Positions 38,501-50,500 of a stretch of 64,000 nucleotides of DNA are shown here, one piece after another. Origin of the DNA: Nematostella vectensis (taxonomy: Eukaryota > Cnidaria > Anthozoa > Actiniaria > Edwardsiidae); assembly GCF_932526225.1 (NCBI RefSeq), contig NC_064039.1, forward strand, positions 8,755,001 through 8,819,000, given 5' to 3'. Below the pieces are notes generated by a model. It saw only the letters and a list, made by a program, of their open reading frames with translations. It had not been told where the DNA came from and did not search any database. Positions within the stretch are counted from its first letter, which is position 1. Each line of letters opens with the position of its first letter. The position numbers and the translations under genes were made by a program.

Positions 38501-41500
38501 CTTTCTTGGAATTGACCAAAAGCTCGTAAACGAATGCATCAATATCACATGCAGGGCCTGGCCTGGAACTAGGGACATTCATATCAACATCTGAGGAGAC
38601 ATTAGGATCATGTCCCAAAACCGTCGTAGCTACGCAGTGCCAGTTCTTTGCAAGTTGTATCAAAACAGGCAGATTTTCATCCTTGGAGAAACCTGGACTT
38701 TGAGGCAAAGAAGGGCCAGGCTCACTCAGGTCGATAAGATCACCCGAAGAGCTCGCCTGGCCTTCTTGGGCAGTTCCCTCCTTAGTACTGTTCCCAGCGC
38801 TTGCTTCCTGGTCTTCTGCAGGACGACCCTCAAGGGATGCCAGCGTGTCCACCAGGTTTCTAAAACTGCTAGAAATCTCATCTAGCTGCGCGAGAAGGTT
38901 ACTTTCGATGGATGAGGACCCGCTGGTGCCTGTGATTTTGATTTCTGCAGTGATGTCCTCGCCTGAGTTAGGCTGCCTGGTAGCCGAGGTACCATCTCCC
39001 TTGTTGGGAGGCTCTCCAGGGCCGAACATGGTGCTACTGTATTTGACCAGGCGCTGGCCCTGCGCCTGCGAGAGCTTGATCCAGCGGGTGTTGTTGATCA
39101 TGAAGGCTAGCACAGTCTCTTGTACTTCGTTGGTGACATGGGCCATCTGTGGATCACATACAGCAACAAGGTCATGTACTCAGAAATTGGAGGATCCATT
39201 AAAGATTAATGTCTGTTTTCCAGTGCTTTACTTGCAAACATCACAATATAGTGCTAAAGGAATGCTAGCAAGATCGTAAAGTCATGCGAGAGAAGATCAC
39301 AAGAGAAATGCATTGTGCATGGACACCGCACCTTGGAGATCGAAATCCAGGTTTCACGGTAAACCAATTGCGTTATCTATATATCACCTGAACAAATACA
39401 ATAGTGCTCCATTACCTGCGGGTATGACAGCAAATAGGCAAAAAGCTGGCAAATGAGACCATCTTCGTTTGCCTGTACAAAGAAACACATAAACAATGAG
39501 CCTTCGTAAATACTGGCAATCGGCTCATTTAAAGCGTCAATGACACCAGTTTTCTTCCAAAGGGAACTGAGACGAAAGAATCTATTAGAATCAATGCTTT
39601 TAAACAGGCCATCCGATCTAAATCAACAGTCACATCTTCAAATAAACTCCTAATAGAGACACTGCTTTTACAATTTTGAAATATTTTTTAGCGCTTTCAG
39701 TTAAAAATAATCGGAGATTGTTACTTAATCGACCGGAAAAATACTAGTGACAATGCCGCTTTAAATGCAGAATTGACGACTGACAAATTGCCAGTAGCAA
39801 ATATACTATCACATCCACGCCTGTTCTGTTGACTTGCAATACTCACCGTCTCTGTGTCCTCTGTGGAGTCACTAGTTTGAGTTTTTCTGCTGATCTTAGT
39901 GGTACCGCTAGATGTTGACACGTTGTAGACTGACCCACGAATACCAACTTCCATCTCAACTTTATCGCTCTCTTGAGCAGAGACCTACAACAACCATATC
40001 AAACTATCAAATAAACAATCACTTGTAATTAACCCTGAGCTTCTGAGTTTATGAGACTTCTAGGAAATTTTGCGTTTCGATTGTTTCATTTTATTTCTAA
40101 TACTTAAGAAAGTACCACAAAAAGACGCAAAAGGCACACATTCAATAACAGTGCGTAGTTCCAAGCTTAGTGCGGCAGTTTACAAATAACAAAAAGAAAA
40201 CAATACAATAACAATAACATGTTTCTAGGCAATGCTCTGCTATCCTTTATTTTGAATAGTGCTCCACGAAGATTTGATATTTATTAGATCACTGCTAGTC
40301 AATGGAGCTTATCTAGCTGTAAGTATATTGATTAGATCATTGCTTGTAAAGCCGTATTGTCACCAGTTTACTTCCAGAGGTCCGACGTAAACCTCAACCG
40401 TTAAAAGACAAGAATTTATTCTAGAATCCACGCAATTAAACAGACCATCTGCTCTAAATTATCAATCACATCTTTAAAGAAACTTCAAATAGACACACTG
40501 CTTTAACAATTTTGAAATATTTCTCGCATTTTCCGTTAAAAATCATTGGAGATTGTTACGTAATCGACCGGAAGTAAACTGGTGACAATGTGGCTTTAAG
40601 TGGAGGTTTTTCTAGCTGTACAGTGTATTCATGAGTGTACCTCAGTGAGCTGCACATCTAGCACGTGTTGTATGAGGCTGGTTAGTCCGCCCTCGGGCGC
40701 CACATTCTCACTTGACACCATGTGCTTATTCATCTCTGTCAGAGCCTGGCGCAGCTCCTTCCCATCAGAGAACATAACCATACCTGCCGGATATACATCA
40801 TACAATAATCAAGCCTTTGCCTTCGGAATGATCAACACTTCTGAATGATCAGCCCTTCGGAATGATCAACACTTCGGAATGATCAGCCCCTCGGAATGAT
40901 CAACACTTCTGAATGATCAGCCCTTCGGAATGATCAACACTTCTGAATGATCACCCTTCTGAATGATCAGCCCTTTGAAATGATCAACACTTCTGAATGA
41001 TCAGCCCTTCGGAATGATCAACACTTCTGAATGATCAGCCCTTCGAAATGATTAACACTTCTGAATGATCAGCCCTTCGGAATGATCAACACTTCTGAAT
41101 GATCACCCTTCTGAATGATCAGCCCTTCGAAATGATCAACACTTCTGAATGATCAGCCCTTCGGAATGATTAACACTTCTGAATGATCAGCCCTTCGGAA
41201 TGATCAACACTTCTGAATGATCACCCTTCTGAATGATCAGCCCTTCGAAATGATCAACACTTCTGAATGATCAGCCCTTCGGAATGATTAACACTTCTGA
41301 ATGATCAGCCCTTTGGAATGATCAACACTTCTGAATGATCACCCTTCTGAATGATCAGCCCTTCGAAATGATCAACACTTCTGAATGATCAGCCCTTCGG
41401 AATGATCAACACTTCTGAATGATCAGCCCTTCGGAATGATCAACACTTCTGAATGATCACCCTTCTGAATGATCAGCCCTTCGAAATGATCAACACTTCT

Positions 41501-44500
41501 GAATGATCAGCCCTTCGGAATGATCAACACTTCTGAATGATCAGCCCTTCGAAATGATTAACACTTCTGAATGATCAGCCCTTCGGAATGATCAGCCCTT
41601 CGGAATGATCAACCCTTCTGAATGATCAGCCGTTTGGAATGATCAACACTTCTGAATGATCAGCCCTTTGGAATGATCAACACTTCTAAATGATCAGCCC
41701 TTCAGAATGATCAACCCTTCTGAATGATCAGCCCTTCGAAATGATCAACACTTCTGAATGATCAACACTTCTGAATGATCAGCCCTTCGGAATGATTAAC
41801 ACTTCTGAATGATCAACACTTTTGAATGATCAGCCCTTCGGAATGATCAACACTTCTGAATGATCAGCCCTTCGGAATGATCAACACTTCTGAATGATCA
41901 GCCTTTCGGAATGATCAACACTTCTGAATGATCAGCCCTTCGGAATGATCAACACTTCTGAATGATCACCCTTCGGAATGATCAACACTTCTGAATGATC
42001 ACCCTTCGGAATGATCAACACTTCTGAATGATCAGCCCTTCGGAATGATCAACACTTCTGAATGATCAGCCCTTTGGAATGATCAACACTTCTGAATGAT
42101 CAGCCCTTCGGAATGATCAACACTTCTGAATGATCAGCCCTTCGGAATGATCAACCCTTCTGAATGATCATTCTTTTGAATGATCAACACTTCTGAATGA
42201 TTAGCCCTTCGGAATGATCAACACTTCTAAATGATCAGCCCTTCAGAATGATCAACCCTTCTAAATGATCAGCCCTTCGGAATGATCAACCCTTCTGAAT
42301 GATCATTCTTTTGAATGATCAACACTTCTGAATGATCAGCCCTTCGGAATGATCAACACTTCTGAATGATCAGCCCTTCGTAATGATCAACACTTCTGAA
42401 TGATCAGCCCTTCGGAATGATCAACTCGTTTGAATGATCACCCTTTTGAATGATCAACCCTTCTGAATGATCATTCTTTTGAATGATCACCTCTTAATGA
42501 TCAACTCTTCTGAATGATCACCCTTCTGAATGATCAACCCTTCTGAATGATCAACCCTTCTGAATGATGAAACCTTTTGAATGGTCAAACCTTTTGAATG
42601 ATCACCTCTTAATGATGAACTCTTCTAAATGATCAACCGTTCTTAATGATCAGACCTTCTGAATGATCAACCCTTTCGAATGATCAACTCTTCTGAGTAA
42701 TCATCTTTTCTGAGTGATCAACCCTTCTGAATGATCAAAGTTTCAGGATGATCAATCCTTCTGAATGATTAGGCTGTAGAAAATGTACTGGGAATATTGG
42801 TTAATGCGGGTGATGTTTGCATGGGTGAGTGCACCCCTAGCCTTAGAAGAACTCAAATAACAATGTGTGCAAACAATAAAAGTAGTGTTTAGGATGGCTA
42901 CCTTGTATTGCCTCTCTCCGACTTCCAATGACTGGAATTCTATTATTGTCACTGAAGCTGGGAGTCTGAGCCCACAGCCTTGAGCCCAGCCCTGATGTTG
43001 AGCTAGATGGAGCATTTAGAGTGCCAGGTTTTGGCACAGTTGGCTTCTTGCAGTTTAGGAGTTCTTTCTCCTTCTGGGATTTTTCAAGCAATCTTTGACG
43101 TGGTGTTTTGGCTTTAGGGTACTAAATAAAAAAACATACATTTTTCAGTATTGGAAAAGTGGCTAAACACACAGAAACTCGAAGGCATCCATTTTGTTTG
43201 TTTGTTTATTATATTTATATATTTTTGTATTGGGGGAGGGGGGCTGGAATCTGTGACCCTTTAATAAAATGTCTAATAGCCTGTCAAGATCAATATATAA
43301 TTATTAAACTGTTCATAAATTTACAGAGGTAACCTAAATGCTATATATTATCACTGTATTCTTACTTTCTATAATCACTTAACTGTTAACTGGAAAGAGG
43401 TAAGCTAAAAGCCATTTGGTATTATACTTTCTATAATCACAAAAGCTAATAGCTTCATCTGAGTTTCTTTTGCTCCGACGAAGGGATAACACTTGAAATG
43501 TCAACGCAACCACTTGGTTTCACAGAGGCATTCAACATACTCTTTCAACCTTGTGTTGATAAATACCTGGTATTACACTTACTTTCTTCTCTTCAATCAT
43601 AGGAGGGATTGTTGCTCTGTAAGCGGATGGGTATCTTGATTGGAAGAGCTTCAGCAGCATACGTGGGGTATAGCTGGATGGTAAGTTGGATACCGTCAGG
43701 CTATTGCCAAGACCACTGGGAGGCATGTTCTCAGTGCATGCTGTTGCAAGTGCATGAACTGGAGACATGCCGTTAAATGTACAGCTGAAGATCATGTCTT
43801 CGAGAGAAACAGAGCAGCTGCCATAGCACTTTCCTGGAAATAGAGAAACTTTCTATTATGAACTCATTAAAGACATTGAATTCAGATTGTTTGCAGGATT
43901 GTCATATAAAAAGGCATACCATGAAAATTGTATTCACCAGAACTAAAAGCCAACCTTTTCTTTTTGCAAACTAAATGTTCTTCTATGTTGTTAGTGCATT
44001 ACTTTAGAAATATTTCCTGACAAATTGGAAAGACTAAATATAAAAATAGTGTCTAAGAAGGGCTCAAACAATAAGTCTTTCACTTTGTTCATTTTTTTAA
44101 GATGTACAAAGCTGCACTGAAGGTCTTACATTACCTTTGTTCTTCTCTACAAAGCTCAAGATGTACAAAGCAGCTTTGAAGTTATGACACTGAATAGCAA
44201 GCATAAATGGAGTGCAGCCTTTTGCATCTTGTTCCTTGAGCTGTTATTCAACAAATAGTTAGTTAGCTTTTCAATCTCAAGGCAGTAAGGCAAATAAACA
44301 ACACATAAATGTCAGGCTGTTGGTCGGTCGGTTGGTCTGTCTGATTACTTACCTTGGGAACTGTTTCAGAGCCAAATAATGGATGAGTAAGCAGTTTACT
44401 GAGCACGGCAACCTCAACATCCTTGTCAGAAGAATTTGAGTCTGATTTGGCTGAAAAAACAACAACAAGTATTACTCAAATACAGTAAACACTGCTTATC

Positions 44501-47500
44501 AATATCCAAAAAGGGTACATACTAGTAATCTACAAGACTATAATGCCAAGTTGATATATATAACAGTACAAGGACAACACACCAAGAGTGCACATTTTGA
44601 TGGAATTAAGTTACAAATTCTAATATATCCAATGTTTTCAGGGTAAGGCCAATATATTGAGAAAAGCTTTACTACAAGCAATGCAACATTTATGCATTAC
44701 AGGAAATGCATGTCTTGACCAAATGAAGATAAGAGTTAAAAAAATTTTTTTTAATTGTTCGACTCCACTTCAGTGAACCAGGAATTACAAGTTAAATTTT
44801 ACGTTTTTGAGAACACCTGACCAAAATACTTTGAAAACTCATCAGCTCTCATGTTGAATTTGAATAGCTTCAAAGTTAATGAGGGTTGCTTATAGTTAGA
44901 ACTCTCATCAACGCTAATCTCTGGTTGATCAAGGCTTTACCATGAGTTCATAGTGTTTTGGTAGAAATATAAATCTGAAATGGTTTATTTGGCATGCACA
45001 CCTTTGTTATACTCTGCTAGAAGTTTCCCAATAGTGCTCTGCTTGTCATCATTAGTTTCATCCTCATGAGGTGTGTACATAAACGCAGGGTTTACAACAC
45101 ACACGTGAAGCACATTCTGGTTTGAGCTTGTATGCTCATTGATACACTGCCGCACAACTGTACACAGCTCCAGGTATTCACTAGACTCCAGGTGCTCGCT
45201 TGACTTTTCTGGTTGTCCTTCACTGTTTTCTACAGCCACTCTTTTGGCAGAATTCTCCAAGGGCCCCTTCTTTCCTTTCTGTCCCATCACATTAGTATTT
45301 AAGGCCTCCAGCATGTCTAGGACACCTTGTGCTTTGGACACAATACCTGACTGGATGGCAGGTATCAATGTCAACTCCTTGAATCCTAAGAGAGGATAGT
45401 TTCCATGTGAGATGGAAAAATAATCTCCTAGTGATTATAATTAAGATGACTTTTATTTATCAGATTTATAAAATGAAGACAATAAATATCCTAATTCCTA
45501 TCTAACATAAAGGACCATTTATTCTAACATTGAAAGAATGGCCTAAAAATTGTCCAGTTCAATCTTTCATTGGATGTACAAATTTGGGGCGCATGTATTC
45601 CACCACAATCTAAAACAACTTGTTATTATGTAATGACAGTTTTCAAAGACCTGATAAAAATAGCTTCACATAATTTTTGTAAATTTCAACCTACTTGATA
45701 AAGGACATATTTTAGGGTCCAACCGTTTCATATTGATGGAGTTCTGATGCTTTTTATCATACAAGCATAAGAAAAATCCATAGATTCAACCATGCGCAGT
45801 AATTTGCAGTGCCAAAGGAGCATTTTTAAGGCCTCTGTATTTAAATTAAATACTGTATATACTGTAAGTAATCAATAGAGACTGCATTTTACTTGTCTGC
45901 AATGGATATTTACTCACCTTGGCTTGAGACATCAAGAACCTGTTGAGTTATCATACTAACAACAAAATAGGTGGTGTGGGCAGCCTATAGGTCTGAATTT
46001 ACATACAGTAACTAACTTTGACCTGCAGCACAGCCCTAAAGGGAAGACTTACCTACAAATACCATCAGGACCTGTTCTTCCTTGACTGCACTCCCAACAA
46101 ACCCCAGTCTGTGAGTCAGCCCGAAGCATTGTAAAGGAGGTAGCTCAGTAGCACAGGGATCTGAAAGCTTGGTACCAAATGGTCGAGGGTACAAGCATCC
46201 ATTCCGGTCACACAAGAAAACAACATTTGAGCCTGTTGTGGTGTGAAGGGAGGGATGCTGGGCATGTTCATAGGAGAACTTGGAGCATGCTAGTGTGTTC
46301 TTGAATAGAAATGGAGGCTTAAGATTATCAGCTCCTTCACTAGACTCACTCGGCTGCTTTCTTTTTTGACCAGCAGCAGGATGGGATTCTTCCCATGTGC
46401 AGCTGTCTAAGGCAGCTTCCGCACTCAGGACACTCTCTCCTTCAACTGTAGCTGAGGCATCATCACTGCCTTGCAATGTTGACGAGTCTAAACTAGAGGT
46501 GTAGATCTTGTCTCCACTACCATTGTCATTCACTGGACCAAGGAAGTATGTCTTATTGTTGTCAAGGCTTTGAACAAGAAGTGATACACCAGCAGCTGTG
46601 GTTGCCATAGAAATGGGTTTGAGGCCAGTAAGCACCTGCTTTTCATTTGGGTCCATAGCACGGCCTGCGTCCAAAATGCATTTGGGTGTGGAGTTAAGAC
46701 ATCCTCGATAGATAGAACTGGAGGACTTTACAGATAAAGCCCCTGATGTTTCAACAACATCAGGAACAGTCTCTAGCTCAGAGAGTTTAAAGACTCTCAG
46801 TGAATCATTGTTTGGAGGCGCATTAGCCACCTTGACAATAACATGAGGTCCATCAATAGCAGCAACTGTACCCAGGACCTTATTCTCACTCTCCAAGAAT
46901 GTCACATCTTTCACTTCCCAGATTTCCACATCAGGGTTATTAGAGTTAGGGTCAGAGGATGAAGATCGGTTCCTGATACTGGTATGAGGGCTGGATGATC
47001 TTGCTTCCTGCAGCAGTACATGCCGAGGTGATGCCACACCCCTCTGATTCTCCTCCGGCCGCAGAATATTTATAGGAATGGCACTATTCATGTTCAGGGT
47101 GGGCAGATCCGGAGATCCAGGGATCTTGCGCACTTTGATCTTCATGCCAGTTTGGGCCGCACCCTCCTCGGTCTCATGGGACAGTAAGCGTGCAAGCTGA
47201 GACCCATGGGTGTCGGAGGACTTGTACACAAGTGCACCTGGAAAACCAGGGAGATGCTGCCGTAGCTGAACCTTGTCATTCACAGATATGCTGCAAGCAC
47301 TACTGCTGGTTCTATTCAGTTTTTGCTTGAAATCCTGCCTCTCCTCAGACGGCAACAGACCCCTAAGCAATAAACAAAGTCATTGGGTGTATTTAACTTC
47401 AATTCCAAAATATTTCAGAAATGCCTTTCTTTCAGTATGTAGGCTTTACGGTAAAATAATGGAATAGACACGAGCGCCTAAATAACACATCCTTACAAGT

Positions 47501-50500
47501 TAACATTAGACAAGCACAACTAGCTACTGTGTGTCTTCATGCCTCCACAGAAACTAAGCACTGTTATGCAACAATTAAACTATTGAAATTTTGAGCTAAT
47601 ATTTTTTGTAAATAAATAATATAGAATGTATATAAGCAATCAAGGGAAACATTTGTTCTTGATAAATCCCCTAATGAGTGTGCAACCGTGATGTAGGGAT
47701 AAATCTGTAGATTGCATACTTTTTCAACATACCCAGATATATTCAGCTCCACCCGTATATGGAGGATTGCTCTATAAATGCCTGCACTTGAACATTATAT
47801 ACAATACAATACAGTTATATACATACTACACCTACTATTTGTGACAGCCAACAAAAATAATTCTCAATAGTCTACTTACCACCAGAAAACCTTGCCACGT
47901 TTTGTCATGACTGCAGAAAAGAAGTCACTGCAGTCAACAGCAGTAACTTCGTCACCTTCCAGCTCGGAATATGAGAACGCAGGGTGTGACAACTGCTGTA
48001 AGAGTGCTGGTAGTTGGTCATTATTGCACTCTGACAACAGAGAACAGCAATTAGACAAACACAAGTCTTCTACAAAACCTACAAGTAATTCACTGGTTGT
48101 TACTGTAGCTAATGGCAAATTAGATAACATACCACTAAACCCATCATTCAAACAATCCTTGCAAGTTCACTTGAAGCAAAACTAAGTTTGCAAAATTTGG
48201 ATTTCAGCTTTTTCTGATAACATTTACTGTCCTTAGAAAAGGGTTAGGGAGGGAAAGTTTTCAATATTTGCTTATCTGTGTGCACTGAAAAGGTAGGTTG
48301 CAAGAGCTTGCACAAACACTAGAAAAGTAGGTCATTTAAGATGAGCAAGTTTTCATGTATTTTAATCTTTTTGCTGTTGTCTGTGTTACAGAAGGCAAAT
48401 TATGTGGTATATATTATACCACACAATATTTGTCATCTTGTGATCAAAATTTATTGTGGATCACTTGGCTTCTGTATGAGCAATTTGTAAGAGAATTAAT
48501 AATTAATGAGAGAATTAATAAGAACTTCGAGCATCCCAGAGGAAAAATTTGTGTACCACGATTCCCATAATTTTACATGGCATAATTTTATATAGGTATG
48601 GATACATAAATGTTTAAAGTAAATCTCTTAATAAATGTTTAAATTAAATCATATATATATATGATTTAATTCAAATGAAAAGCTATACAGGAATGTCTAT
48701 AGAGTCGAAAAAGTAAGGGAAAGTGATTAAATAAACAGTGATTTTTGAAGAATTTGATATCAGCTTTTTAATTAACAGCTTCTTATAAGGATATGTTTAC
48801 ATGTTTACATTTTCAAAGACACCAAAACTATTGCTGCAGACTTTAGAACGTCCTAGTACAAGATATTTGATGCCCAATGATAGAAATTACTTGATATGTT
48901 TATAAGTAAGCTTTAAACAAACAATACCTCTAATAATCTTGTCGTAGAATGTGCAGATCTTGCCAGTCTTTGTCACCAGGGTGCATCTTATGCGATGAGC
49001 AGCCAGCAACACTACACTCTCCCCTACTAGTTTCACTTCTTCCAACATTGGGAACAGCTCAGCAAGGGGGACCTTGCACTCGCTCCCCCCTAGACTATCA
49101 TCATTAGTATCCATAGCAATCATGTTGGGGGGGGTAGATGTGTAAGGCCAGTGGTATAGAGTTCCATGAGTTTTTTCAACCAAGATAAATGCAGAGTGAA
49201 GAGCCACAATATGTGAGAAGAGAACAGGATCACCCTAGCAACGAGTCACAAGTCAGTACTCTTATTGACACCTTCTGATGATCATACTGACTCAGCCAGT
49301 TGAATATTTTACATAAAAAATGTTTAGCCTTCTGTACCACAGAGAAATCTTAACATAACAGATACCTATAACAGACAACGGACATATAATGGGGCCAAAA
49401 AATGTGTCCATTCATTTTTATAGAATTTCACTGGAACAATTGAAATCAGGATCTTGAAAATGGTTTGTCTGCTTATAGTGTTCTGTTATATAGAGTTTGT
49501 TTGCTACTTAATAGAGATTTTTTTATAGGGGTTCTTCCCTTACAGAGGTCTGTTATATAAAACGTTGTCTGCTTAATGGAGGTCTGTTATATAGAGGTTG
49601 TCCTCTTATATAGGTCTATTATATAGAGGTTGCCCACTTAATGGAGGTCTGTCATAAAAAGGTTGTTCACTTATAGAGGTCTGTATTATAGGGGTTGTCT
49701 GCTCAATAGAGGTCTGTTTCATAGCTATAGGTCTGTCATATGGAGGTTGTCAACTTAGTGGAGGTCTGTTTTATAGAGGTTGTTCACTAATAGAGGTCTG
49801 TTAAATAGGGGTTGTCTGCTTAATAGAGGTCTGTTTCATAGCTATAGGTCTGTCATATGGAGGTTGTCAACTTAGTGGAGGTCTGTTTTATAGAGGTTGT
49901 TAACTAATAGAGGTCTGTTATATAGGGGTTGTCTGCTTAATAGAGGTATATTATATAGACTGTGTCTGCTAGGTCTGTTATATACACTGTATATGGTGTC
50001 CACTTAATGGAAGTCTGTTTTAAGGTATGGAGGTTCAACTATACTGTATAACTTAACCTTCATGATCTAATCAATAATACCATGGTCACCTCGGATTCTT
50101 TTTTTTTTGAGGGACGATTACTAGCGAAATTCCCTCGAAAACAATAGATGGTTCTAAATTCCCCACATGCATTAATGGTGAGGGAGATTTAGAAAACGAC
50201 AAAATAATTTTTTGTCTTCTAAATCTCCTTTAAATCAGTGCATGAGAGAAATTTAGAACCAAGATTCTACCAGGGAAACAAATAGAAGGCAGCTTCCTGA
50301 TTTGTGCAGGAATAGACCCTGTGCCAAGAGACCAGAGTATTTGATCTCGTGATACCTAATCAACCTTACACTAGATCCATGTGGGATGATTTTGATTGCT
50401 GTATGCATGCGCGCTAATGATGTCAAAGAACTAAACTGTCAATATGTAGAGCAACTATGCATATCAACTATGTTTGATTTGTGGTGGTCTCTAGAGGGAT

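Noticed and set aside
40825-42901. A hidden UBR box exon inside the TGATCA array intron
   Set aside because: The flanking exons join in phase (AIQ|G-MVMF) and no cysteine-rich frame was visible in or beside the array.
45917-45945. Possible small UBR5 exon (minus; MITQQVLDVSSQ with a GTGAG donor)
   Set aside because: Its entry phase does not fit the preceding exon, whereas joining 46053 directly to 45385 keeps frame and matches the family.
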